Below are positions 20,766-31,215 of a stretch of 64,000 nt of DNA, piece by piece (position 1 is the first letter of the stretch; each line of letters opens with the position of its first letter). The position numbers and the translations under genes are program-made. Under the pieces are notes generated by a model. It was not told where the DNA came from. It saw nothing but the letters and a program-made list of their open reading frames with translations, and did not search any database. Origin of the DNA: Anthonomus grandis grandis (lineage: Eukaryota > Arthropoda > Insecta > Coleoptera > Curculionidae); assembly GCF_022605725.1 (NCBI RefSeq), contig NC_065550.1, positions 5,642,001-5,706,000 on the forward strand, given 5' to 3'.

Positions 20766-22991
20766 TTCGATACATTCCTTTGGAGATGTGATAGGGGAGG
20801 GGGTAAGAAGTAAATTGAACCCTAATATGTATTATGCAAAAGTTTATAGTTTTCGACATATTTAATTTTTTCTGTTTTTCTTCAAAATGTAGACAGTGGT
20901 TTAAAAGGCAGTTTCCAGAAAATCCGCTGTATATTTTTTTAACTTTTTAGGCAAAATACATGCTCAACACAATAGTGTTACGTTTGTAATGGCAAAAGTC
21001 CCGCAAATAGTTGTAACCATAGGTAAATTCTCGATGCAAAGTGTAATTTTTTTTTCTTAAATAAAATATACACTTTCTAGTGGATACTTTTTGAAAAAAA
21101 AATTATGCTACATTCTTCAAAATTTACGTAAAACTTTCTTATTATCTAAGCTAACTCATAGGCTATAAATGCTACCAAAAATTTTAACAGAATTTTGTAT
21201 TTTTATTATTAATAGTAAGAACGCACTTGAAAAATGCCAAGTGGTATTTACTTCTATGGTATTTAAGTACTATAGCAACAATTTGTTTTTTTAATTTTAT
21301 TGTTAAAAATTTGATGTGTAGATAGTCTGACAGCAATAATTGTTGTGGAAAGTAGTTAAATTACGAGTTTTGAGTTTATTTTTCTCGTGTTTTCAAAGAA
21401 GGTATTCTATTGGTTTCTGCGCTATGGCCACGTTTACTAACGCTGAATATGCAGATATTATGTTTGTTTATGGGTTTTGCAATGGTAATGCCGCGGAGTC
21501 TCGCCGAGAATACCAACGTCGCTCTCCCAACCGCCACATTCCAAATGTCCGTGTTTTCGCTTCGACCTACCGAGCTATCGCTAAAACTGGATCCGTAAAA
21601 CCAAGAAGAGGTGACGCTGGCGCTCCTCGCGTATATCGAGCAGAAGATGAGGAGGAAATATTAAGACATTTTGAAGACGATCCAACCACATCCACTAATG
21701 CCATAGCGCAGCAAACAGGATCATCGCAATGGAAAGTTTGGTCCACGATTCGGCAAATGGGAAGCCATCCTTACCATTATACGCCTGTCCAAGGATTGGA
21801 AGAAGGGGACCCGATAAGAAGGGTAGAATTCTGCAGATTTATTATAAATTCTGATGCAGACAATAGAACTTTTTTAACCGACATTTTGTGGACGGACGAG
21901 TCAAAGTTTAGTCATGAGGGCATTACAAATTTTCATAACCTTCATTTTTGGGCCGAAGAAAATCCCCGTTTAACAAGAGAAACCAGTTTTCAAAGAAAGT
22001 TTTCTGTAAATGTGTGGATGGGACTTATTGGCCGGGATGTAATAGGACCACATTTTTTCCCAGACCATTTAAACGGGGATATTTATGAAAATTTTTTACG
22101 ACATGACCTACAAGATCTTTTTGACGATATTCCTCTCGCCGTTAGAGGACGAATGATATTTCAACATGACGGCTGTCCAGCTCATTTTCGGCGGTCAGTT
22201 CGGCAGTTTCTGGATGAACGTTTCCCGAATCGTTGGATTGGTAGGTCAGGTCCAATAGCTTGGCCAGCACGAAGCCCTGACTTAACCCCGCTTGATTATA
22301 GCATATGGGGTCAAATGAAAGCACTGGTTTATGCAACCCCAATAATTACCCGGGAAGATCTTATCCAAAGAATAACTAACGCTACCCAGCAGATCAGGAA
22401 TACCATAACAACTAGAACAACAAAGACTGAAATGAGAAGGCGCTGCCGAGCCTGTATTCGCAATAGAGGCTCTCATTTTGAACAAGATTTGTGAAGGTAA
22501 ATACTGATAAATGCGTTACTTTACAATTTATAATAAAAATACAAAACCATGTCACCTAACTTTTAAGCATTTGTATCCTGTGAGCTAGCTTAGGTAATAA
22601 GGAAGTTTTAAGGAAATTTTGAAGAAAGTAGCATAATTTTTTTTCAAAAAATATCCACTAGAAAGTGTAGTATTTTATTTAAGAAAAAAAAATTACACTT
22701 TGCATCGAGAATTTACCTATGGTTACAACTATTTGCGGGACTTTTGCGATTACAAACGTAACACTATTGTGTTGAGCATGTATTTTGCCTAAAAAGTTAA
22801 AAAAATATACGGCGGATTTTCTGGAAACTGCCTTTTAAACCACTAAGGTCTACATTTTGAAGAAAAACAGAGAAAATTAAATATGTCGAAAACTATCAAC
22901 TTTTGCATAATACATATTAGGGTTCAATTTACTTCTTACCCCCTCCCCTATCACATCTCCAAAGGAATGTATCGAATTACCAGTAACCCTG
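20766..22991 (+). mobile_element. DD41D mariner-type transposon with about 400-bp inverted repeats; left tip lost
   Basis: The inverted repeats run about 20766-21165 and 22585-22991. The right end is ...AGTAACCCTG followed by TA (22992-22993). The left copy lacks the outer about 21 bases (the cagggttactgg part), and the sequence gatacattc is duplicated at the break. It interrupts the minus-strand LINE between VLFIAY and LLKLHSYG. It carries an undamaged transposase frame. Confidence 0.87.
21424..22494 (+). CDS. DD41D mariner-type transposase, intact reading frame
   Basis: 356 codons from ATG 21424 (MATFTNAEYADIMFVYG) to TGA at 22492-22494. The frame is open 84 bases further upstream, but that part is hydrophobic and unlike the family. 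Domains: DUF4817-like N-terminus (residues about 3-55, NGNAAESRREYQRRSPNRHI); winged-helix/HTH (about 90-120, STNAIAQQTGSSQWKVWSTI); DDE domain with ILWTDESKF, FQHDGCPAH and SPDLTPLDYSIWG. The last two catalytic Asp have 41 residues between them. It ends GSHFEQDL. It would cut and paste its own element at TA sites. No lesion is visible, but the left inverted repeat is damaged, so this copy is probably immobile. It could act on related copies. Confidence 0.9.
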   Translation: MATFTNAEYADIMFVYGFCNGNAAESRREYQRRSPNRHIPNVRVFASTYRAIAKTGSVKPRRGDAGAPRVYRAEDEEEILRHFEDDPTTSTNAIAQQTGSSQWKVWSTIRQMGSHPYHYTPVQGLEEGDPIRRVEFCRFIINSDADNRTFLTDILWTDESKFSHEGITNFHNLHFWAEENPRLTRETSFQRKFSVNVWMGLIGRDVIGPHFFPDHLNGDIYENFLRHDLQDLFDDIPLAVRGRMIFQHDGCPAHFRRSVRQFLDERFPNRWIGRSGPIAWPARSPDLTPLDYSIWGQMKALVYATPIITREDLIQRITNATQQIRNTITTRTTKTEMRRRCRACIRNRGSHFEQDL

Positions 22992-22993
22992 TA

Positions 22994-23771
22994 TAAGCAA
23001 TGAATAAGACCGGTCGCAGCACTGTTTCCTGAGGTACCCCGCAGGTTACAGTCCTTGTACTACTTTTAAGTGCTTCAAAGTTAACAAACTGGGGACCTGT
23101 TTCCTAAATAATTTTTTAAGAGATTGGAAGCACTTCCTCAGATGCCCAATTTCTCCAATTTTCCTGTAAGTTTTTTATGACAAAGCGTATTAAAAGCTTT
23201 TTTAAGATCTATATACAGAGATGCATGGTTTCTTTTTATCAAGCGCTTCATACATTTTTGCAGTCAGAGATAAAATTGCATCGTCTGTTGATTTGCCTTT
23301 TCTAAAGCCAAATTGATTATCAGATATAATATTATTTTTTTCAAAAATATGAACAATTTGGGATTTAATAATGGTTTTAAGATCTTCGAAAAATTTGAAA
23401 TCAGGGAAATTGGCGTATAGTTGTTCAGAATTGTTTTATCTCCTTCCCTAAAATGTGGTTTAATTTCTCCTATTTTAAGAGCATCTGGAAATGTTCCAAT
23501 TTGAAAAAAAAACTAAATAAGATAAGATAGGTGCTATTTCAAAGACAATTTCTTTTAGAACCTCGGAACGAACTCCATCATAACCTGGAGACTTTTTTGT
23601 TTTTAGTTTGTTTATAGTCCTCACAACATCAAGTTCATTTATTTTATGAAATAAAAATAGGCTTTTTGGACACCATGGTTCCTGTTCCCTATAATCATTT
23701 GGAATTGCAATTTTATCCTCCAATTTTACAAAAAAATCAATAAAATGATTTGCAATCTCACTTTTGCCCAT
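22994..23771 (-). pseudogene. LINE reverse transcriptase, fingers to motif B
   Basis: Minus-strand 23771-23475 contains NELDVVRTINKLKTKKSPGY, then DGVRSEVLKEI, the linker and fingers. 23420-23100 contains the palm with FGFRKGKSTDDAI and the CISVYIDLKKAF region in broken frames. 23040-22994 reads CGVPQETVLRPVLFIAY, motif B, ending at the TA where the mariner-type element entered. Confidence 0.75.
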
Positions 23772-24475
23772 TACAATTTGTCTACTAGATAGTTTTAATT
23801 TGTCAATTTTCCTTTTTCGAGAAGGTTTGTTACAAATTTGATTAACACAATTCCAAATAGCACTAGTTTGATTTTTATTTCGGGAAATTAGGTTTTCTGC
23901 GTATGTATGCTATTTTTATAGGCTTTGTATTCATTATATAAGTTATTATTATTAGGGTTTTTGCGACTTAAATTATATAAATAATTTTTATGCTTAATTG
24001 TTTTTAACAGCCCTTTCGTTATCCATTGTTCTTTACCGTTTTTTGTATTTGTTTGTTTTATTGTCTGAGTATTATGTTACGACTGAAGTCTTGTGTATCT
24101 ATTTATTTATGATGTAAAATCATGTACAGACAAAATACTCTTGTAATCTTCAATGTAGTTCTTATCATTTCTTAAAATGTCTAAGTTAATATCTCCTGTA
24201 ATAATATGTGATTTTATATTTTCACTTTTCTGTAAATAGTTTTTTCACAAAAATTGTTTGGTTAGTTGCTGAAGATCTGTAAATGCATGTAAGTAGAAAC
24301 TGTTAGTTCTTTTGCGATGACATTAATTTCGACACACTTGACTTCACCAAGAAATTTAAATTATATATTTATGTGAAATGTTTCTCTAATATAAATAAGT
24401 ATTCCATCAAATTTATTAAAGCCACCCGAATTATATATACAATGATATCCAGGCAAGTTAAAGAGTTGTAAATCG
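23772..24475 (-). pseudogene. LINE endonuclease, C-terminal part and linker
   Basis: The minus strand shows LFNLPGYHCIYNSGGFNKFD and GILIYIRETFH (24470-24370), HIITGDINLDILRND (GDFN motif, about 24215-24170), and WITKGLLKTIKHKNYLYNLS (about 24030-23970). Several stops are present. Joined across the pogo-like insertion, it continues the fragment at 26743-26835. Confidence 0.72.
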
Positions 24476-24477
24476 TA

Positions 24478-26740
24478 GGGGAAAGGCGGGCAAAATGGGG
24501 TTGTCTCCAAATAAAGATAACCTTAGTATTCATTGACACAGAAACTTTAATTAACGAACAAATAATTTCTACATACCATGCCTAAGTTATAAGAGCTTAA
24601 AATAAAATAAAAAATATACAAGTTTTTTGTTACAGTAATTTTAGCAAAACAATGCTAATTGCCCTGTTTTGCCCGCAGGGTCGGTCAAAATGGGATTGGA
24701 CTTTACTTGCATAACTCACAAACTAAAACGGCTTCGTCATCTTCGTCTTCAAATCCTGCGCATGAGTTATGGGCCCAATGGTGACACATTGAGCATGCTA
24801 TCCATCCTTCCGTTGACGAAGAGTAAAAATCTCCACAGTAGAGGCACTCCGCATCACTAACTTCACTGTCACTTGAGTCATTCTTTTTTGGTGATGGTGC
24901 AAAGTTTTTCTTAAGAGTTTTTCCTTTAGAATTTTTATTCTTCTTTTGCTCAGCTTCCTCTAGCTCGTTTTTGTAAGGCGAAGACGATAAAATAGCAGTC
25001 TTTCCTCTTTTACGAGAAACTCTTTTCTCAGTTTGTTTTATTCTAGGGATTGGAATTATATCCTCAGGACTAACAATCTTAAAGCTTACCTCTGAATCTT
25101 TTGATGTACCTGGTTTGGAAATATCAATTGGTTCTGGAGTTTTTTCTTTAAGTAAATTAATTTCCGATAGTTGTGTTTCATTCATAGTTTCACTATTATT
25201 GTTTTTGGGTGGTAAGTTTTCATTTTGTTCAATATTTGTTGTTTCGGAAGGCAAAAAGTCTGCATCAGTGAAAACATCCTTATCAACTGACCAAACTCCA
25301 GTTTTTTAAAATCCATTCATGGCAGTAAGCGGTGTAGCTGCTCTGAGGTAAGCTACACAAAATAATTTAGTTATTTGTTTTAAGGTAACTACACGACCAG
25401 GATTAGCTCTAAGCCATTTGCGTACTTCTTCAGAGTAATAGGTACTTACGGAGTAATTGGTTTCATTAAAGCTACATCTAGGGCTTGTAGCCGATGGGTG
25501 CAATGGGGAGGGTAGCAGATCAAAATAACTCCATGTTTCCTGGCGTAATTAATAACTTCCAGGTTTTTTGTGTGGGATGAATGTCCATCCAAAAGAAGCA
25601 GAATTGGTCGGTCTTTTGAGGGCTTGGCAAATTCAACAAATTTTTTGAACCAAATAAAGAATACATTTTTATCCATTCACCCACTATCATTTAGCTCTAC
25701 CCAACCGCCAGGAACAATTCCATCCATGAAAGCTTGTTGCATTTTTTTCTACAAAATATAAACATGGGAGGCATGTATGCTCTTGAAACCGAAAAGCATA
25801 ATTCAACAGTGACGGTCTCACCCCTCTCCCCTAACGTCAAGGCTCCGACTTGTCTTTTTCCTTTAGTGGCAATAATTTTAGATATTCCCTTTGGATTAAT
25901 TGACATTCCGGTTTCGTCCACATTATAGATTTTATCGGCTGTCAGTTGATATTTATCTACAGTTTCGATAAGTAAGTTAAAAAAATTACCTACAGCCACT
26001 TTAGTAAACCCCATTGCTCGAGCTCCAGTTGCTTCTGGTGTTCTGATTGAAAGGTCTGGATGTCGACGCAAAAAACTCTGCATCCAATCCTTCCCAGCCG
26101 CAAGTTCTTTATTAAACGGATAATCAAGTTCATTGAGCTCAGCTAATTGAAATGCTAAACGCCTGCATTCGGTCATCGTTAATCCAAACAATCTTTTTTC
26201 CATGTGCATTAAATAATTTGCAAGGTCTTGTTCCTGTTCAGGAGTGAATATTGCCTTAAATCGACCCAAAGATTTAGTAACAACATACCCGGGATTTTCG
26301 CTAGCTTTTTTAACGTGGCGCTCTAATGTAGATTGAGGCACATTAAAACTGGTAGATCCCATTTTGCCCAAATGCACATTTTGAGGTTAGGTATATTTGT
26401 TCCCTGTTCGATTAAAAAATTACTAAACATTTTTACACAGAAATATGCCTAAATGTGTATACTTTTCCATAAATAATAACAATTAAATATAAATTACAAT
26501 TATGCTTTACTTACCTTTAATTAAATTATTGACGAAAATATACCAGCACCTCTAAAACAAACACCGCTCGACCATAGAATAATATTGAGGGGGTATGCGC
26601 TCGACTGACCGATATTCACGCAGCTTCTGAAGTTCTAAAGTGACAGCGCTTTTTGCCTCGATCGGGCATAGTCTTAAACTAAGCTGTACGAACTTTCGGA
26701 TAGATGGGGCTGGCTGTACTAATCTTGCCCACCTTTCCCC
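24478..26740 (-). mobile_element. pogo-type transposon encoding a PHD-finger transposase
   Basis: The ends GGGGAAAGGCGGGCAA (left) and, in reverse complement, GGGGAAAGGTGGGCAA (right) are flanked by TA (24476-24477, 26741-26742). Inner iterations of the GGGCAAA motif occur at 24661-24695 and near 26360. Excision restores the LINE endonuclease frame ETRLIYDLQLFNLPGYH. The transposase is on the minus strand with a few lesions. Confidence 0.86.
24703..26377 (-). pseudogene. pogo/CENP-B-like transposase with C-terminal PHD-like zinc finger
   Basis: 26377-25697: the end of a Psq-type helix-turn-helix (FNVPQSTLERHVKKA), CENP-B second helix domain (LTMTECRRLAFQLAELN, GKDWMQSFLRRHPDLSI), then IYNVDETGMS (first Asp). 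25676-25446: LLLLDGHSSHTKN (second Asp) and HCTHRLQALDVALMKP (third Asp), with 36 residues between. 25490-25306: YYSEEVRKWLRANPGR. 25254-24703: a Ser/Lys/Glu-rich linker, then CLYCGDFY, WIACSMCHHWAHNSCAG and VCELCK, a PHD-like C4HC3 finger at the very C-terminus. Lesions: frameshifts near 25735, 25690 and 25445 and one stop near 25307. The first helix-turn-helix is mostly missing. Confidence 0.84.
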
Positions 26741-26742
26741 TA

Positions 26743-27000
26743 TATAAGACGGGTTTCAGGCAATACAATAATGTCAAACTCATAGGTAGTGTGCTTTAAA
26801 AAGCATTGAAATTTATCAAAGTTGGAATTTAGTCCACAAATATTTCATTGAAATATTCTAAATCGTTTTCTACATTTTCTATTTGGTTAAAAATATTAAA
26901 GTCATTAATTAAGTACGTAGGAACAATGATTTTATCCCCAATAACATTCTCCATTGTTATTGAATGTTCTATATTTAACGCATTTATATAAAATACTTAA
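26743..27000 (-). pseudogene. LINE endonuclease N-terminus and ORF1/ORF2 junction
   Basis: The minus strand reads GLNSNFDKFQCFLKHTTYEF, then DIIVLPETRLI, the start of an APE-type endonuclease (the final E is the metal-binding Glu). An overlapping frame starting MENVIGDKIIVPTY (26954) ends at 26835. The joining frame is disturbed. Confidence 0.68.
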
Positions 27001-27239
27001 TTTGCACTAACATTTTTTAATAATAGACATTAATACATAGTTTAAAATAAAAACAAAAATGACGAATATTACACATTAAAAATGTACAAAATATTTTAAA
27101 AAAAGTTTAAAAATTTTACGGTCTAATACAAGAGCAAGCACATGGTACAACATATAAAAAATCGAAAACAGACAAAATCGAAATTAATAAAAAAAAGCGT
27201 TAAAAAAGGTTTTAGAAATTCATTAAGTACCTAAATTAT

Positions 27240-27640
27240 TTTTCTATTGATTATTAGTCTATTGATTCCGTAGCTTTTTAATTGATGGGGCTGCACACGT
27301 TTGTTCCTGAGTGTGTAATTGCTTGCTTTTAATAGATTTTGATCTTGTTCTCGTACCTATTGTCGATTCTCTGCCTTCTGGAGTTTCGTTGCTTTTGTTT
27401 GGTACTGCACCAGAAAAAACTGGTGGAAATGCCTGATTTGAAAGTTTGGGTAAGTTCTTCCAGATGTTGAACCTCAGACTCTGTCTATTCTAGTTGTTCT
27501 ATAGTAAATGCTTCGCCGTTTACTATAAGCTTGTTTTTAAATACTTTGGCAGAATTGTTTTTATTTCTGGCTATTTGAAGATGTCTTAGTAAAATTTTTT
27601 GCTGCTCTCTGAGTTCAGGTGTTAGACACAACAAGATTGC
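27240..27640 (-). pseudogene. LINE ORF1 C-terminal region
   Basis: The minus strand reads LTPELREQQKILLRHLQIAR, then NKNNSAKVFKNKLIVNGEAF and TIEQLE, the C-terminus of an L1/CR1-type ORF1 protein with its RRM-like end. Stops follow. The rest of ORF1 is missing upstream of 27640. Confidence 0.62.
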
Positions 27641-27945
27641 AACATGGACAGGAATAATACGAAATCATAAATACAATACAAGACGGTCGATTATAGGACT
27701 AGATGACATAATAATAAAAAACAAATTGGAACGCGTTAGCGATAGACAGAATACAATATTTCTGGATTAAGAAATTTACCTCTTTACAAGGCCTACATAC
27801 TTCTCCATCCTGAAAAACGACGCATTTTTTACAACTGGGTAAAAATTAATGTATTGGCATTTATAACTTTTGTAAGTATTTCCTTAGCCTAGCATAATCT
27901 TTTTGTATTTATTATCATCAATTATTGTAAGAGAGTTTACATATA
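27641..27945. other. undetermined sequence between LINE and Tc1 element
   Basis: The plus strand shows RNHKYNTRRSIIGLDDIIIK in a short open stretch near 27660-27720, which may be a LINE C-terminal scrap. Nothing else was recognised. Confidence 0.35.
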
Positions 27946-29439
27946 CAAACCCCATAAAAATTATCGCATCACTTATTATTTCTTAAATATTTTAAGTTTT
28001 TTGCCTGTTTTTTTAAATTTTATTGTATTGTATTATTTGGTGATTTAATTATCAATATTAAATCACCAAATAATACGACTTTTGCAACATTTATTTTAAA
28101 TCAGTTCAATCTACAGAGGACAAACATTTTGAATTACCAAAACATACAAAAATCAAAAAAATTGTACAAAACATGTATACAAAAAAAATGAACTTTATTT
28201 AAGCCAATGAATTTCTAATAGCGTGTGTTACCGCCCCTGGCTCTAATTACAGCTTCCATTCGTCTTCGAAGGCTTCTAAACAGGTTTTGGAGGTATTCTT
28301 GCGGCACGTTTGCCCAGAAGTCAAAAAGAACATTTTGAAGATCATCTAGTGTTCTTATTGGTGCTGGATGTTGCTGAATTTGCCATCCTAGATGATCCCA
28401 GACATGTTCTATCGGATTAAGGTCCGGGCTACGTGCAGGCCAATTTAGGGTGGGTATCTCGACCTCTTCTAAGTATTGCCGAACAACTCTAGCAACGTGT
28501 GGACGAGCATTATCATGCATTAGCACAGAATTATCACCGATATATGGCATATAGGGCACTACATGGGGTTCTAGGATATCGGTTATGTACCTCTCAGCAT
28601 TTAGTCTTCCATCATTCACTGGTACTAGCTCCGTGCGACCCTCAAATAAAATTCCTTCCCAAACCATGATAGAGCCACCACCAAAGCTTTCAGTTTGACA
28701 AAAATTAACCTGATCGTCGTGCCGTTCACCACGTCGCCTTTATACTGGTACACGCCTATCTGACGAATATAGACAAAATCTTGATTCATCTGTGAATAAA
28801 ATATTGGACCAATCGTGAATATTCCAATTTGCGTGTTCTCTAGCAAATTGCAATCTTGCTACTCGATGTTCTCTGGTAAGACGTGGACCTCTAGCTGGCT
28901 CGTAAACCTGCTTCTCTCAGCCTATTTCGAACTGTCTGTAGGCTTATTCGGACATTACCAACAACCAACAGATCTGTTTGCAGTCTTCTAGAGGTGGTAT
29001 GCCTAATTCTTAAAACCGTTAACCTTAAGTAACGATCATCTGCTGCCGAAGTTACCCTTCTGCGGCCTTGTCCGGGTCATCTGGATAGTTGTCCTGTTTT
29101 TTGGTAGCGATTAACAACTCTGGATATGGTGCTTTGTTAAACTCCCATTATCCGAGCGACGTATCTTTGACTGCGGCTATCTTCTATGAGCGCAATGATT
29201 CTAGCGGCTTCTTCATTAGTCACATGTCTTGTTAAACAGTCAGGCACATCCATTATTAAAAATAAATTTAATTTTTCACTTTAGAATAACACTATTTGGT
29301 TAGAACGTTTTCGATCTCAATGCATTCGCCAACACAGGAATAATCTACGCGAGCATTTTTGCTTCAAAAAAATATGTAAGAAATTCCGATCATCCATTAC
29401 AAAAATTATCGCGTGATGCAATAATTTTTGTGGGGTGTG
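27946..29439 (-). mobile_element. Tc1-type (DD34E) transposon, 1494 bp
   Basis: The ends CAAACCCCATAAAAATTATC (left) and, in reverse complement, CACACCCCACAAAAATTATT (right) continue to GCATCAC, giving 27-base inverted repeats with four mismatches. They are flanked by TA (27944-27945, 29440-29441). It carries one minus-strand transposase pseudogene. It lies about 420 bases beyond the IFT54 stop codon. Confidence 0.87.
28215..29253 (-). pseudogene. Tc1-type transposase (DD34E)
   Basis: The start is ATG 29253 (MDVPDCLTRHVTNEEAARII). The paired-like helix-turn-helix region follows with stops (for example after ARIMGV). The catalytic motifs are FTDESRFCL (about 28775), MHDNARPHVARVV and RSPDLNPIEHVWDHLG, with 34 residues between Asp and Glu. 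The last 150 codons (28667-28215) are open and end RARGGNTRY. Several stops and frameshifts in the N-terminal half make it inactive. Confidence 0.85.
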
Positions 29440-29441
29440 TA

Positions 29442-29720
29442 TTAAAAAAAAATTAGCCACTGTACCTTGTAAAGTACCAAACGTTAGTAAATTCCCTTCA
29501 CTCACATAGCCAGTCACTATGTCAGGTATGATTGAAAAGATAACACTTGTTAATCAACAGTATTAAACGCTTTAAAGAAGTCTAGAAAGATAGCCAGAGA
29601 TTTAAAACCCCCGGAAGGTTACTGACCTATAAATTCTACTAAATTCGACTTATAAATTCTATAAATTATACAAAAATACTGATTAAAGGTAAAACCAGTC
29701 TCCAGGATACGAGAATGTGA
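29442..29720 (-). other. LINE reverse transcriptase scrap next to the IFT54 3' end
   Basis: Minus-strand 29615-29550 reads GGFKSLAIFLDFFKAFNTVD, reverse transcriptase motif A of a CR1/Jockey-group LINE. The remaining sequence to 29440 is not recognisable. Confidence 0.6.
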
Positions 29721-29727
29721 AACAGCG

Positions 29728-29733
29728 TTTATT
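29728..29733 (-). promoter_or_regulatory. IFT54 poly(A) signal AATAAA
   Basis: AATAAA on the minus strand, about 125 bases after the IFT54 stop codon and before the LINE scrap. The position is good for the polyadenylation signal. Confidence 0.6.
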
Positions 29734-29856
29734 TGTGAAAAGGTATATTAACAACCATATCATATAACAAAAACTACACAGTATCACATTTGAGTGTTAA
29801 CAATCTAATTTAAAACTTATTTTCTAATAAAAAAAATTATAATTTGTTTTTGAAAC

Positions 29857-30004
29857 CTATTTATTCCCTAATAGTTCTGATATTTTTTGGTCATTTCTAA
29901 GGATATTGGATCTAACAATTAATATTTCTTGTTCTTGTTTTTTTGTCTCTTCCTTTAGTCTCTCCAGTTTTTCTAGTAGTGGTTTACTTGATTCTACAGC
30001 GAGT
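29857..30004 (-). CDS. TRAF3IP1: IFT54 exon 7 (terminal)
   Basis: The minus-strand exon starts after TTTAG with one base completing a Lys codon, then reads LAVESSKPLLEKLERLKEET, EILIVRSNIL and ISELLGNK, with TAG at 29859-29857. This is the C-terminal coiled coil of IFT54/TRAF3IP1, the part that pairs with IFT20 in the IFT-B complex. The wording AVE-x-L and ILRNDQKI matches the family's C-terminus. It is separated from exon 6 by a 55-base intron. Confidence 0.88.
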
Positions 30005-30059
30005 CTAAACAATAATTAACAAAAAAAATTAAAAGCATAAATGGAGAATAAAGTCTTAC

Positions 30060-30255
30060 TTTTTTTGCTTTTCAATCTCCATATATAGTTGTTTCTTTGT
30101 GTCGGTCCATGTTTTTAATTCTCGGTGCATGGCCTCTAGGTCCTCGTGTAGGTAATTCATCAATTTTCCTAAAGGATTTGCCGACTTTGTCAGGTTTTGA
30201 ATCAGCGATCTCAGTTGAGTTACCTCGCGAGTGGTAGCATCTTTACCTCTCAAAC
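30060..30255 (-). CDS. TRAF3IP1: IFT54 exon 6
   Basis: The exon begins after CTCTAG with gt, completing a Gly codon from exon 5. It encodes REVTQLRSLIQNLTKSANPL, then GKLMNYLHEDLEAMHREL, the most conserved segment of the IFT54 C-terminal domain (LR-x-SIQ-x-L...PLGK-x-M-x-Y). It ends with aa before GTAAGA, phase 2. An earlier potential acceptor (TTTTAG) would bring in an in-frame stop, which decides the start used here. Confidence 0.9.
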
Positions 30256-30299
30256 CTAGAGCAGAAAAAAGACCTAAAATTATAATTTATTTTCTCTTT

Positions 30300-30690
30300 T
30301 TGTGTGTTAATATACATGGTTAATAACTGTTATTTTATCTGACTTAAGGGCAAAAATATCTGAAAATCCGTTGCATAAGTTAATTAATTTTTCTTTGACA
30401 AACTCAGGTACATCTTTAACATACAGCTGCGTCATGAGACTAGAATTTCTATCGTTATATTCTGTATCGATTTTATAGATATTAAATTCTGCTAGGCTTG
30501 TCGTTTTTAGCTGAATATTATTATTATTATTATTATAAGTAACGTTTTCGCTTGTTGTATTGATAATCTTAACGATAGGGGAATTTTTTAAGACAATAGT
30601 TCTCGCAACAAAGATACCAGGCCTAAGTCCGCACTTTCTACCACTGAATCGTCCTTAACAAATTGTAGGATTTTTATCTTTCTTAAGCAC
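30300..30690 (-). pseudogene. Ty3/Gypsy LTR-retrotransposon pol fragment, right half
   Basis: The minus strand reads VLKKIKIL or an equivalent shifted frame, then GIFVARTIVLKNSPIVKIIN, LAEFNIYKIDTEYNDRN and FVKEKLINLCNGFSDIFALK, the region between protease and reverse transcriptase of gypsy-type elements. Stops and a frameshift are present. It continues the fragment at 37606-37790, from which it is separated by a 6.9-kb insertion. It lies just upstream of IFT54 exon 6, in its intron. Confidence 0.68.
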
Positions 30691-30902
30691 GGCGCCCACT
30701 GAATCGGCATCGACCGTCTCGGCACGGTCGGTACAATCGGTTCGGTACGTTCGGTCGGTTCGGTTTTCTTCGGCGACGATCTCATATTGTGGGGAGGGCA
30801 ACTTTTACCGATTGCACTGAAAGCCTGCGACTATTTTATCATTTTTTCGCATACAGTGAGGAACCGTTTCAAAGAATTTTAAAAACCGTTGATTTGATAA
30901 AT

Positions 30903-31034
30903 ATGTCAAGTGAAATTTTAATCGAAGCTGTTCGCAGTTTTAGAATATTGTATGATAAACAAAACACATAATATCATGATAATTTAAGGAAAGAAAACGC
31001 TTGGGAGGAAGTATCCAAATTAACTGGATGTTCT
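30903..31034 (+). pseudogene. MADF-domain fragment
   Basis: ATG 30903: MSSEILIEAVRSFRILYDKQ, then an in-frame stop, then YHDNLRKENAWEEVSKLTGC. This is the first half of a MADF (Myb/SANT-like) DNA-binding domain. It is followed by GGTAAGTGT, a plausible splice donor. MADF proteins accompany PIF/Harbinger transposases. No transposase was found. Confidence 0.6.
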
Positions 31035-31079
31035 GGTAAGTGTCATTTATTATATCTTAAATCGGTGTTTTCGTTATTT

Positions 31080-31215
31080 ACTGTTTATTAAGTTGGCATC
31101 ATCAGGAGATTTTAAAACTCAGTTTTAATTATCTGAGGATGCCAACTTGGTCGGCGAAATGTGCGAGTGTGAAAGTTCTCGTTCTGGTGTTAAGTGGTGT
31201 ACAACTCTTGCTTTG
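31080..31215 (+). repeat. palindromic Penelope-like 3'-end scrap
   Basis: aagttggcatcatcagg and tctgaggatgccaactt form a short-range inverted repeat. ctgaggatgcc...ggcgaaatg resembles, with one change, the CTGATGA...GAAA core seen in Penelope-like elements. Confidence 0.45.

Larger units (their letters stand above)
19556..27640 (-). mobile_element. CR1-group LINE with ORF1 and ORF2, interrupted twice
   Basis: Read on the minus strand: ORF1 end (27640-27240); endonuclease (26835-26743 and 24475-24120); linker and reverse transcriptase (23960-22994 and 20763-19934); then an (ATT)n-type tail at 19556-19580. A DD41D mariner-type element sits between motif B and motif C, and a pogo-like element sits in the endonuclease. 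Both joins restore the coding frame or come close. Without the inserts the LINE is about 3.6 kb. It lies in the intergenic region between RGP1 and IFT54. Confidence 0.8.

Noticed and set aside
30588..30785. Minus-strand frame with repeated Glu/Thr/Pro as a protein
   Set aside because: It spans the join between gypsy pol and the GC-rich repeated end of the composite element; chance fusion.
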